Source: Paenibacillus sonchi (GTDB lineage: Bacteria; Bacillota; Bacilli; Paenibacillales; Paenibacillaceae). From it: a stretch of DNA of 64,000 nt. Below, piece after piece: positions 27,008 to 35,328 of this stretch; the stretch's first letter is position 1; every line of letters begins with the position of its first letter. The notes under the pieces are model-generated. The model saw nothing but the letters and a program-made list of their open reading frames with translations, had not been told where the DNA came from and did no database searches. The stretch covers positions 5,704,001 through 5,768,000 of the forward strand of contig NZ_CP068595.1 in the NCBI RefSeq assembly GCF_016772475.1. The letters run 5' to 3'. A program made the translations under genes and the position numbers.

Positions 27008-27697
27008 TTACCAGGATAAAACTTTGCCCAGCCAGCTTACAGACGCAGGATTCCATTTCCCTTCCATCCGGTTGCGCAGCCACGCCACGGCCTCATCTCT
27101 CGTTCCCTTAAATTCCGGAATATGATTCTCTGCCATCCAGTGGCCGGCGGTTTCAAATGAGGTGCTGTTCCAGCCGTTTTTCTCTCCCTCGGCATTATGG
27201 CGTTCCTTCACTCCTGAGATCACAATATCCAGAGTGCCTTGCAGTTCCGTTACCGCATTGTCAAAAGCAGTTTTCTTCTCCTTCGCCTTCATGTCAGCCA
27301 GCTTACGTAGTTCACGTGTCTCAATGCCTTGATTATCACGGATGATCTGAAGCAAGGTTAGTGCTTCTCTGCTGCAGAGTCCACTATCGTAGCGTTCCTC
27401 CAAGGATTGTGAACTGCCCGCAGCAGCCGCATAAGCCGGGAACCATTCTCTGGCGACCAGGACCGCTTTTTTGCGGATAAATTTCCCGTACGCAGCCAGA
27501 CCTTCACCGGGAAACCGGGCACGCCAGGCCCAGGGGTCAAGCTCTGTATCGGTATGCCAGTTCTCGGCTTTGGTCAATCCGTTCACAGACGGATGCCCAG
27601 GTATCAGTGCAGCCAGCGGGACAATGCCCAATTGGTCAATCACCTCTTTCATTTCTTCATAAGTCGTTACCATCCCGTGCTCTTCCATGCTGCTCAT
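27008..27697 (-). CDS. AlkZ-related protein (putative)
   Basis: A 229-residue protein with IVPLAALIPGHPSVNGLT, the strongly conserved-looking WHTDTELDPWAWRARFPGEGLAAYGKFIRKKAVLVAREWFP (about residues 47-88), and a C-terminal winged-helix-like part (ETRELRKLADMKAKEKKTAFDNAVTELQGTLDIVISG). This pattern occurs in proteins annotated as AlkZ-related in Bacillales, a relation to HTH_42 DNA glycosylases; whether it has glycosylase activity is unknown. The ATG at 27697 follows AGGAGGGAAAGTTG. It lies downstream of the TetR gene on the same strand, 47 bases away, and could be in the same transcript. Confidence 0.6.
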   Translation of the reverse strand: MSSMEEHGMVTTYEEMKEVIDQLGIVPLAALIPGHPSVNGLTKAENWHTDTELDPWAWRARFPGEGLAAYGKFIRKKAVLVAREWFPAYAAAAGSSQSLEERYDSGLCSREALTLLQIIRDNQGIETRELRKLADMKAKEKKTAFDNAVTELQGTLDIVISGVKERHNAEGEKNGWNSTSFETAGHWMAENHIPEFKGTRDEAVAWLRNRMEGKWNPASVSWLGKVLSW

Positions 27698-27744
27698 CAA
27701 CTTTCCCTCCTGCGGTTTATATTCTTGATCCTCTACTGCCCAGT

Positions 27745-28320
27745 TCAGGTGCTTGAACTCATGCTGCGGATGCCGGCAATGAAGGTGCTGATCAGCCAGT
27801 TCAAGCTGATATTCGTATCCAAAGGCATCCCGAACCCCCCCTTATTCTCCAAGGCAGCGAATCCGTGCAGCAAGCTGCGCAGACCCCGGACCGCATGCAA
27901 TTCACCTTCTGCATCCAGCTCATAACACGACAACAGCCTAATAATTGAGGACAGCACCTGTTCGCTTGCCCTCACTAGCTCTGAATTGCCTTCCTCCGGT
28001 GCCCGCAGCGTAGTTTCATACAGCCCCGGATGTTTCCTGGCAAAATCCACATAGGCCTGTCCCATGGCATGTATTGCTGCATCTCCCTTCAGCCCCTCCG
28101 AGGCGGCGGCTATTGCTGCATTCAGCAGCTCAAGACCGTGTACGGCAAGCAACGAGCGCAGCCCCTGAAGACCATTAATGTGATTATATAACGACGGTGA
28201 GCGGACGCCTAGTCTGGCTGCGAGCGCAGCCAGGGTTACTTCTTCAATGCCTTGCTCATCGGCAATTTCTGCAGCTGCCAGCACTAATGTGTGTGTGTCC
28301 AACCCTGCTCGTGGCGACAT
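27745..28320 (-). CDS. TetR/AcrR family repressor with WHG-type C-terminal domain
   Basis: A 191-residue regulator. The N-terminal TetR HTH is clear: AAAEIADEQGIEEVTLAALAARLGVRSPSLYNHINGLQGL (about residues 14-53). The ligand domain has the pattern of TetR_C_33/WHG proteins (LRAPEEGNSELVRASEQVL, RGLRSLLHGFAALENKGGFG). The start (ATG 28320, or TTG 28326) overlaps or abuts the stop of the MBL-hydrolase gene, so translation is coupled. Two identical-arm palindromes in the promoter of that operon are its probable operators, making this an autoregulated unit. Confidence 0.9.
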   Translation of the reverse strand: MSPRAGLDTHTLVLAAAEIADEQGIEEVTLAALAARLGVRSPSLYNHINGLQGLRSLLAVHGLELLNAAIAAASEGLKGDAAIHAMGQAYVDFARKHPGLYETTLRAPEEGNSELVRASEQVLSSIIRLLSCYELDAEGELHAVRGLRSLLHGFAALENKGGFGMPLDTNISLNWLISTFIAGIRSMSSST

Positions 28321-28322
28321 TT

Positions 28323-29042
28323 TCAATTCCCCGCTTTCTTCTGAAGCTGTCCGGCTTGCTCTATCGCGTATTTCATGTGTTCAATTGGGGCATGCAGCAG
28401 ATTGCCATGTCCCACAGCAAGCACCTTCGGTGACAGCTTGAGAAGCTTAACCGCACTTTCCAAGGCACTGGCCTTATTCCAGGTAGCCATAGCGGGGAAA
28501 GGAAAAAACGGCACTACAGTCCCCGCGACAGCTGTTCTACGGAAAGTCTGCAAAGCATCTCCGGCAATTAGCGCTCCTGTACGCTCATCCAGAAAAGACA
28601 TCGAACCCGGTGTATGCCCTGGCGTAGCGATCGCTGTTAAGGAGCCTACCGTATCGCCTTCCTGCAGCAGGATATCCGGTACAGTGGTGATTTTGGTTGG
28701 CACACTGCCTTTAATGGGTGTCTGCGGCTCGCCCTCTCTCAGGGAAAGATCCCCTCGAAGCAATGCCGCATCCCGTTCCGAAATGTATACCTGGGCTGAA
28801 GGAAGCCGCTGCTTCAGTTCATCCAGCGCTCCGACATGATCACCATGGGCATGTGTCAGTATAATGCGGTTAATGGGCTTATTCAGCTTGGCCGCCGTAT
28901 TCAGAATTCCTTGCACACTGAATGACATAGCCGCATCGATCAATGTCAGTCCGTCTTTTTCTTCAACGAGGTAACAATTTACGGGAAATAATCTTGGCAT
29001 CCAGGTAAGCTGCAGCAAATGGCCTTCTTGTATCAATCTCAT
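28323..29042 (-). CDS. MBL-fold metallo-hydrolase
   Basis: A 239-residue metallo-beta-lactamase-fold enzyme. The metal-binding H-x-H-x-D-H signature is in LTHAHGDHVGAL (about residues 62-73). A second-site histidine is in ATPGHTPGSMSFL, the bridging Asp in ALIAGDALQ, and the last His in LAVGHGN. The family includes lactonases, phosphodiesterases and glyoxalase II-like enzymes; the substrate is not evident. ATG 29042 follows GGAGGGATCCCT. It is the first gene of a two-gene operon with its TetR regulator, so its substrate or product may be the inducer. Confidence 0.9.
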   Translation of the reverse strand: MRLIQEGHLLQLTWMPRLFPVNCYLVEEKDGLTLIDAAMSFSVQGILNTAAKLNKPINRIILTHAHGDHVGALDELKQRLPSAQVYISERDAALLRGDLSLREGEPQTPIKGSVPTKITTVPDILLQEGDTVGSLTAIATPGHTPGSMSFLDERTGALIAGDALQTFRRTAVAGTVVPFFPFPAMATWNKASALESAVKLLKLSPKVLAVGHGNLLHAPIEHMKYAIEQAGQLQKKAGN

Positions 29043-29054
29043 AGGGATCCCTCC

Positions 29055-29075
29055 AAAACTAATATCATTAGTTTT
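29055..29075. promoter_or_regulatory. TetR operator 1
   Basis: AAAACTAAT-ATC-ATTAGTTTT, a perfect 9-3-9 palindrome downstream of the -10 element, covering the likely start of transcription of the MBL-TetR operon. Confidence 0.8.
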
Positions 29076-29104
29076 AATATAAACTAATCACATTAGTTTT
29101 TCAA
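29076..29104 (-). promoter_or_regulatory. Promoter of the MBL-TetR operon
   Basis: On the minus strand, TTGAAA (29104-29099) and TATATT (29081-29076) are separated by exactly 17 bases that contain operator 2. Confidence 0.75.
29081..29099. promoter_or_regulatory. TetR operator 2
   Basis: AAACTAAT-CAC-ATTAGTTT, a second perfect palindrome with the same arms as operator 1. It fills the spacer between -35 and -10. Confidence 0.8.
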
Positions 29105-29272
29105 GTATTCCCTATTCAACTTAAGATTTTTAAGGATTGTTATTCCCGCCTCGCGATAATAATCCATATATTGGATTCATTGTTATTTTAAGTACTACTC
29201 TTTCCAATCATAACGTGTTATCATACATTTTATATAATACACTTGTATTAAATAAAGGAGACATGCTGTATC

Positions 29273-30286
29273 ATGAACCAAGTCAAATCTGAGAAAAAAT
29301 CATCAAAACGAAAATGGAAAAAGCTGCTGCTAATTGTTTTGTCAGCCATAATCCTCCTTATTGGATCAGGATTTCTGTACGAAGCTATAGCCTCAAATGC
29401 CGCCAAAAAGCAATATCCACCGCCAGGAAAACTGGTAGATGCAGGGGGCTTCAAACTGCATATCCATAAACAGGGTGCCGGGAGTCCCACCATCATTCTC
29501 GAATCGGGAAGCGGTGAGACCAGCTTATCTTGGAGAGATATCCCTGATCAGCTGGCTAAGTCCGCTACTGTGGTCAGTTATGACCGGGCTGGTTATGCCT
29601 GGAGCGAGTCATCCCCTAGCGAACGCACCGGCGCTAATATCGTCCGTGAGCTGCATAACGCACTTATGAACGAAGGATTACCCGGCCCTTATCTGGTTGT
29701 AGGCCACTCCCTGGGCGGAATGTATGCCCGTCTCTTTACTCAGACTTACAGGGATGACGTCATGGGTCTAGTACTGGTTGATGCCAGACCGGAGAATGAT
29801 GAACGGGAGACGGCAGCCATTCTGAAGGCAGAGAAATTCGCCGGGAATCCATCCGCTGCCATCCTCACCATTCTGAAGCGCTCTGGAGTTATGCGGTTGT
29901 TCCAGGACAGCCTGCTGGAAGGTATGGTAGCGAAGGAAGACCGGGGCAAATTCATTAACGTCATTTCTACACCAAGCTATTTTGCCGCCAAGGAGCAAGA
30001 AGGAAACTTGGCCAGCTCCACCGAGGATGCGATCCGCGGGCAAAACTTCGGCGCTCTTCCGGTACGCATCATTGCCCGGGGGCTTCCGCAGGACTATGCT
30101 TCATTCGGATTCTCCGAAGCGGGCGGCAAGCAGCTTGAAGCAATTTGGCAGGCCGGACAGCGCAGCATGCTGCAGCTCTCTACTGACAGTAAGCTCACTA
30201 TTGCCGAAAAAAGCGGCCATATGATAATTCATGACCAGCCGGAGCTGGTGATCGAGACAATACTCAGCTTGTTGAAACAGAAATAA
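29273..30286 (+). CDS. Membrane-anchored alpha/beta hydrolase
   Basis: A 337-residue protein. An N-terminal basic stretch and one membrane helix (LLLIVLSAIILLIGSGFLYEAI, about residues 17-38) anchor it outside the cell. The hydrolase domain shows an oxyanion region, the SYDRAGYAWSE strand, the nucleophile elbow VVGHSLGGMYARLF (catalytic Ser), a possible acid in VLVDARPEN, and the catalytic His in AEKSGHMIIHDQPELV. It could be an esterase, lipase or acyltransferase; the substrate is unknown. The ATG at 29273 lies 12 bases after AAGGAG, a long spacing. TATAAT-like DNA occurs at about 29232. Confidence 0.85.
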   Translation: MNQVKSEKKSSKRKWKKLLLIVLSAIILLIGSGFLYEAIASNAAKKQYPPPGKLVDAGGFKLHIHKQGAGSPTIILESGSGETSLSWRDIPDQLAKSATVVSYDRAGYAWSESSPSERTGANIVRELHNALMNEGLPGPYLVVGHSLGGMYARLFTQTYRDDVMGLVLVDARPENDERETAAILKAEKFAGNPSAAILTILKRSGVMRLFQDSLLEGMVAKEDRGKFINVISTPSYFAAKEQEGNLASSTEDAIRGQNFGALPVRIIARGLPQDYASFGFSEAGGKQLEAIWQAGQRSMLQLSTDSKLTIAEKSGHMIIHDQPELVIETILSLLKQK

Positions 30287-30497
30287 TCAGTTGGCAACGG
30301 AGTTATAATCGCCACCCCCACCGCGCCCCTTCCGGGGCTCTTCCTGTGGGACCAGGATCCCTGCATATCCCCAAATCTCCATGATTACATCCCGTTCAAA
30401 ATTTATACGAAAATAACTTTTCCGCTTCACAGCTCGAAAGTGAGTTTCGCTTTAAAGATTCCCTAAATCGGAACTTCATTTTTTTAAAAAGTGGTTA

Positions 30498-31723
30498 TCA
30501 TGTGGTAGGCGTCAGTTCCACTTGGTAGCCTAGCTTTTGAAGTTTTTTAATCAGGTAGTTTGCGGTCTGCTCTGGGGTGTTCAGATATTCCGTCCCGAGC
30601 TCTGTATAGGGGACTTTATCCCGAAGCATCACATACATGATTCGGATCATCGCATGGGCTAATGCGATGATGGCTTTCTGTTTTCCTGCCCGTTTCACGA
30701 TCCGACTGTACATGGCGGAAAGCCGGTTATTCTTGGACTTACTCGCCGCCCAAGCACACTGGACGAGTACGGCTTTCAGACCTCGGTTCCCGCGTTTGTT
30801 CTTTTTACTTTTTTTTTACCGGCACTCTCATGGTTGGCTGGACACACCCCCACCCAAGAGGCCAGGTGGGCTTCGCTTGGAAAAGGAGACATGTCGGTAC
30901 CCAGTTCCGCCACGATGCTCGCCGCCGCATCGGTGCTCACGCCTGGAACGGTATCCAGCAGTTCAATTTCCTTCATGTATGGCTGCACCAGTTCCTCAAT
31001 TTCAGCTTCCAACGTCTGGATTTCACTCTCCAGATACTGCAAATGTTCCAAATGACGCCGGATCATCTTCCGGTGATGCAGGCGCAGTCGGCCGTTCAAT
31101 GCCTCCACAAGGGAAGGCACCTTCATCTTCAGCCGGGTATGAACCAGCTTGCGGATCTCATGCACATCCAGCACTTCGCCATTCACCATCGAGTCCAGTA
31201 GCGCACGCCCGGAAACGCCAAAAAGATCGGAGACATACGTGGTCAGTTTAATGTTGGCATCTTGTAGAATTTTGTGAATCCGGTTCTTTTCTTGCGTCGC
31301 GTTTTGCTTAAGTTTGCGCAGATACCGGGTAAGGTCACGCAAATCGCGGATGGGCTCGTCCGGGACAAAGCTTCCCTCAATCAAGCCACAACGGTGGAGC
31401 TTGGCGATCCACTCGGCATCCTTGACGTCAGTCTTCTTCCCGGGCATATTGCGGATACGATGCGGGTTGGCCAGCGTGATCGTACAGGTGCTCTCCAGAA
31501 TGTTCCATACGGGTTTCCAAAAGACCCCTGTACTTTCCATGGCAATCTCGGTACATCCCTGCTGCTCCAGCCACTCCTGTAATCTCAAAAGCTCACGGGT
31601 TGTGGTTCCAAACGTCTCGGTCACCGACCTGGGTCTCTTCTCCAGGGGGCCACTCAGCAGACAAACCACCACTGTCTCCTGATGAATATCCAACCCGGCA
31701 CAACGTTCACGAATGGCATCCAT
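30498..31723 (-). pseudogene. IS110-family transposase, frameshifted at a run of nine A
   Basis: The first segment (31723 to 30776) has the RuvC-like DEDD domain (GLDIHQETVVVCLL, IAMESTGVFWKPVWNIL, NPHRIRNMPGKKTDVKDAEWIA) and the start of the Transposase_20 domain (LDTVPGVSTDAAASIVAELG, CPANHESAGKKK). The frame is lost at the A9 tract (complement of 30809-30817). With ten A it continues as SKKNKRGNRGLKAVLVQCAW and joins the C-terminal piece that ends at 30498, giving about 408 residues, normal for the family. Either an assembly indel, a real inactivation, or transcriptional slippage on A9 could explain it. ATG 31723 follows GGAGGTAGGGAAT. Confidence 0.88.
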
Positions 31724-32284
31724 ATTCCCTACCTCCAAGCCAAAAGTATGCGTGGATCATGCAACCTAAAGAGATAAAATTTTATACACGTGCTCGTGGC
31801 AACACTCGGCGATCCTCGTCGTTGCAGTGGGTCAGATTAGGTTTCGGGATGTTTCACCAATATTGAATCGACCTCTGATCCACGGCACAATTTTACCAAA
31901 TATACACTCTGACTTCACCTGATTTTCATGACCGACGGTGGCCGCCAGGCCATGGGTGATTAGGTTTACTTTTTCCACTTCACTCTCAGGATTTCTTGAT
32001 TTTCGGAAAAATAAGTTCCCTTTTTCCAACTATCACCGCCTGACGAAGACGCCGGTAAGCGAATGCTGGCTGGAATTAGGATATCTAGACCGGCTACCCC
32101 CTCAGAACTCGGCCTTCACCGCCCCAACAACGGTATTTCTGCCGTTGCTCGTTACAAATTCGTCCAACCACCCTGACGGGAATAGCAACCCGAGGCTTAT
32201 GGCCGCAGGGATTCCCAACTACTTCAAAATCAACGGGGGCATACTGAAGACGGATCATTGTATTATCCGCCAGCCGTCGCGGAC
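31724..32284. other. Gene-poor DNA upstream of the IS110 transposase
   Basis: No convincing gene. The part next to the transposase, up to about 31990, is where IS110-group elements carry their left-end non-coding segment with the bridge RNA. On the minus strand the word AAACCTAATC occurs twice, at about 31833-31842 and 31961-31970. The outer ends of the element could not be fixed. From 32060 to 32284 I see only scattered short open frames and no homology I recognise. Confidence 0.4.
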
Positions 32285-32448
32285 AGGAGAGCCTTTATTT
32301 TGCCGATTCAGACGGTTCAGTAAGTTATACGGACTGAGATGCCTTTATTTGTCCCTTTCCCCTTTATTTCAGGCTACATCGAACGAAATAACGGCTCCTA
32401 AGTCCGTAACTGCTGAAAAAGTAAGGTTTTTGGCAAAATAAGGGCTCC
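32285..32448. repeat. Long imperfect inverted repeat (possible non-autonomous element or structured RNA)
   Basis: The outer arm AGGAGAGCCTTTATTTTGCC at 32285 matches the reverse complement of GGCAAAATAAGGGCTCCT at 32431-32448 with a one-base bulge. The inner arms, AGTTATACGGACTGAGATG then CCTTTATTT at left and AAATAACGGCTCCTAAGTCC at right, also pair with few mismatches. Within it, the word AAATAA(C/G)GGCTCCT occurs twice as a direct repeat. The whole 164 bases can fold back on itself. No gene is inside. Confidence 0.6.
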
Positions 32449-32562
32449 TCGGTCCGCTTCAGTCCCCGGATGGAGCCCCATCCTTCTGCATCGCTTATAT
32501 CCTGTGAGGCTTCCAATATATCCACATTTTTTTACACTGTATAATTTCCCATACAATATAAA

Positions 32563-32604
32563 AAACAGGTAAAGCTCCTTACCATGTAGGAGCTTTACCT
32601 GTTT
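32563..32604 (-). terminator. Terminator of the pst operon
   Basis: A perfect 17-bp stem, AAACAGGTAAAGCTCCT with its complement, around an 8-base loop, followed on the minus strand by TTTTTT, 17 bases after the pstB stop. Confidence 0.9.
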
Positions 32605-32620
32605 CTGATAAATCCTGTAA

Positions 32621-33397
32621 TCAGCCGAAGCGGCCCATAATATATTCTTGGGTCATTTGATTCTCGGGATTGCTGAATACCTTTTCTGTTTTGTCATACT
32701 CCACAAGTGAACCCAGATAGAAGTAAGCTGTAAAATCAGAGATCCGCGCGGCCTGCTGCATATTGTGCGTCACAATAACGATCCGCAGTTCCTCCTTCAG
32801 CTCCTTAATCAATTCTTCCACTTTGCCGGTAGATACCGGGTCGAGCGCAGAAGCGGGTTCGTCCAGCAGAAGAATCTGCGGATTAACCGACAAGGCACGG
32901 GCAATGCAGAGACGCTGCTGCTGCCCGCCGGACAAGGCGAGCGCCGAATCCTTCAGCCGGTCCTTAACTTCGTCCCACAGCGCGGCGCGGCGCAGACTGC
33001 TCTCCACGATTTCATCCAAAGCCGCTTTGCCTTTGATGCCGTGATATTTGGGACCAAACGCGATATTGTCGTAAATCGACTTATAAAACGGATTGGGCTT
33101 CTGCCAGACCATGCCGATTTTTTGACGAAGCTTGATGACATCCGTGCCGGGAGCATTGATGTCCACACCGTCGATCCAGATGCTTCCCTTCGTTGTCGAT
33201 CCGGAGATTTCATCGTTCATCCGGTTCAACGAGCGGAGAAAGGTCGATTTGCCGCAGCCTGAAGGGCCGATCAGTGCTGTAACTGTATTCTGTGCAAAGG
33301 GAAGGCTAATCCCCTTAACTGCCTCATATGTCCCGTAAAATATGCTCAAATCCTCCGTTTGAAAGGATTCCCGCACCACCGGTTCCGCTATACCCAT
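32621..33397 (-). CDS. pstB: Phosphate ABC transporter ATP-binding protein PstB
   Basis: A 258-residue ATPase. Walker A is GPSGCGKST at residues 44-52, followed by [10 protein letters not shown], typical of PstB. The Q-loop is in MVWQKPNPF, the ABC signature is [15 protein letters not shown], Walker B is [12 protein letters not shown], and the H-loop is [12 protein letters not shown]. It powers high-affinity phosphate import and is the last gene of pstSCAB. ATG 33397 follows TAGGAGGAGTACAAT. No phoU follows. Confidence 0.96.
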   Translation of the reverse strand: MGIAEPVVRESFQTEDLSIFYGTYEAVKGISLPFAQNTVTALIGPSGCGKSTFLRSLNRMNDEISGSTTKGSIWIDGVDINAPGTDVIKLRQKIGMVWQKPNPFYKSIYDNIAFGPKYHGIKGKAALDEIVESSLRRAALWDEVKDRLKDSALALSGGQQQRLCIARALSVNPQILLLDEPASALDPVSTGKVEELIKELKEELRIVIVTHNMQQAARISDFTAYFYLGSLVEYDKTEKVFSNPENQMTQEYIMGRFG

Positions 33398-33434
33398 ATT
33401 GTACTCCTCCTAATAGTCCATCGTATACTTGCTT

Positions 33435-34331
33435 TTAGCTCATTCTTTTGGAAGCTGTAAGCTTGCGGTAAATTACGCGGCCGAAGTAACGCGCCGCCAG
33501 ATTGAATATAAGCACCGTAATGACGAGTACAGCCGAAGCTCCGGCTGCAATCTGTGCGGCATCCGGGGCCAGGCCTTCACTGTTGATCTTCCAAATGTGC
33601 ACAGCCAGCGTTTCGGCCGGACGGAAAGGATTGAGCGGTGAAGTCGGGCTGGACGGATTCCAATTGGAGAAATCCAGACGCGGACTGCTCATACCTGCGG
33701 TGAACATCAGCGCTGCCGCTTCACCAAAGACACGCCCCGCCGACAGGATGGTTCCGGTGATAATGGTCGGCAGTGCGACCGGAAACAGCACATTGGTTAC
33801 GATCTTCCACTTGGATAACCCAAGGGCAAAACCTGCCTCCTTCTGTTGCTTGGGAACTGTACGGAAGGCCTGCTCCGTAATTCGAACCATTAGCGGCAGG
33901 TTGAAGAAGGTCAGCGCCAATGCGCCGGAGACCAGGGAGAAACCAAGGTCAAACGTGTTAACGATCAGCAAGAGACCGAACAAGCCGACAACGATCGAAG
34001 GAAAAGAAGACAATACCTCCACGATTAGACGGATGAAGTTGGTCAGCTTGCCGGGGCGGGCATATTCCGCCATGAAGATTCCGGCGCCAAGGCCAAGCGG
34101 GACGGTAATGATCAGTGTCAGCACCAGCAGGTAGATGGAATTGAACAGCTGCGGTCCTACGCCCCCTCCTGCGCGGATCTTTTGAGGTGCCGAGGTTAAG
34201 AAATCCCAGCTGATGTGGTTCAGGCCACGAACGAGAATGTATCCAAGCAGTCCGATCAGGATGGCTACTATGAGCAATGCAAAAAATACGATAAGCGCTG
34301 TGGCAATTTTGTCTGCGGTTCTCGGCTTCAA
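33435..34331 (-). CDS. pstA: Phosphate ABC transporter permease PstA
   Basis: A 298-residue permease with six helices, starting with an N-terminal span (IVFFALLIVAILIGLLGYILV). PstA hallmarks include ISWDFLTSAPQKIRAGGGVGPQL near residues 37-60, SSFPSIVVGLFG, and the EAA-like loop ALGLSKWKIVTNVLFPVALPTI. It starts at TTG 34331 with AAGGAGAAATAAAAT upstream, overlapping the pstC stop by four bases (TTGA). It pairs with PstC to form the channel. Confidence 0.95.
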   Translation of the reverse strand: MKPRTADKIATALIVFFALLIVAILIGLLGYILVRGLNHISWDFLTSAPQKIRAGGGVGPQLFNSIYLLVLTLIITVPLGLGAGIFMAEYARPGKLTNFIRLIVEVLSSFPSIVVGLFGLLLIVNTFDLGFSLVSGALALTFFNLPLMVRITEQAFRTVPKQQKEAGFALGLSKWKIVTNVLFPVALPTIITGTILSAGRVFGEAAALMFTAGMSSPRLDFSNWNPSSPTSPLNPFRPAETLAVHIWKINSEGLAPDAAQIAAGASAVLVITVLIFNLAARYFGRVIYRKLTASKRMS

Positions 34332-35230
34332 ATTTTATTTCTCCTTTCAAGCATTCTTACGAGGAGGACAAAGACAAATGTCATCAGCATAAGAACCAGC
34401 GCCATACTCCACAGCGCGTTATTTTGCGGTGAGCCCATCGTGGTGTTGCCCATGCTCAGTGTAATTACACTGGTCAGGGTCGAAGCAGATTCAAAGAGCG
34501 ATTTCGGTACGAAAGGCGCATTCCCGATCACCATTTGTACAGCAAGGGCTTCACCGAACGCACGGGCCATCCCCAGTACCACCCCCGTCATAATCGCCGG
34601 GAATGTAGTCGGGAGAATCACGCGGGCAATCGTCTGCCAGCGGGTGGCACCGAGCGCAAAAGAAGATTCTTTCAGGTTTTGCGGCAATGAAGCCAGCGCG
34701 TCTGCAGCCACGCTTGTAATCGTCGGCAGGATCATAACCGACAGGACAAGCGCGCCTGCAGCAACCCCGATGCCCTGACCAGGGAACGTATTACGCAGAA
34801 AAGGAACGATGACGCTTAAGCCCACGAAGCCATATACGACGGACGGAATGCCCGACAGCAGCTCAATGACCGGCTGCAGCAGCTTTTTGCCCCAGCCTGG
34901 GACAATCTCAGTCATGAACAATGCGGCACAGATGCTTAGCGGACTTGCAATCAATGCCGCAATCAGCGTAACCAGGAAGGAACCGGCGATGAACGGGAAT
35001 GCTCCATATGAAGGCGCGTCCCCTTCAGGCGACCATTTGGTGCCGAACAGGAATTCCGTGATTTTGACATCTCCGCTGGTGAAAGTAGAAATACCCTTGG
35101 AAGCTACAAAATACACCATTGAAACAATAATTACGATTAACAGCAGTACACAAAAGGACATATAAGCCCGCCCTACAAAATCTTCCAGATGATGTTTTTC
35201 GATCTTGTTTTTCTTTGGTTCTACCCTCAA
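34328..35230 (-). CDS. pstC: Phosphate ABC transporter permease PstC
   Basis: A 300-residue permease with six helices. Typical elements are FLFGTKWSPEGDAPSYGAFPFIAGSFLVTLIA, ELLSGIPSVVYGFVGLSVIVPF, and the ATPase-contact loop ALGATRWQTIARVILPTTFPAI. The start is TTG at 35230 after GAGGGAGCAGC. It follows pstS by about 100 bases containing a hairpin, and overlaps pstA. Confidence 0.95.
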   Translation of the reverse strand: MRVEPKKNKIEKHHLEDFVGRAYMSFCVLLLIVIIVSMVYFVASKGISTFTSGDVKITEFLFGTKWSPEGDAPSYGAFPFIAGSFLVTLIAALIASPLSICAALFMTEIVPGWGKKLLQPVIELLSGIPSVVYGFVGLSVIVPFLRNTFPGQGIGVAAGALVLSVMILPTITSVAADALASLPQNLKESSFALGATRWQTIARVILPTTFPAIMTGVVLGMARAFGEALAVQMVIGNAPFVPKSLFESASTLTSVITLSMGNTTMGSPQNNALWSMALVLMLMTFVFVLLVRMLERRNKI

Positions 35231-35249
35231 GCTGCTCCCTCTTTCTAAA

Positions 35250-35286
35250 GTGAAAAGAGAGGCAGAAGAAATCCGCCTCTGTTCAC
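35250..35286 (-). promoter_or_regulatory. Intercistronic hairpin between pstS and pstC
   Basis: AGAGGC/GCCTCT stem extended by an outer GTGAA/TTCAC pair, without a T-run. It probably stabilises pstS mRNA or attenuates downstream genes, keeping the binding protein in excess. Confidence 0.55.
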
Positions 35287-35328
35287 ATGAAGTTCTAATG
35301 GATGTTACCTTTTAATGTGTGTATTCGA

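Noticed and set aside
31938..32441. A 167-codon open frame on the plus strand between IS110 and pstB
   Set aside because: It runs through the long inverted repeat, has no ribosome binding site and an implausible composition; I see no family resemblance.
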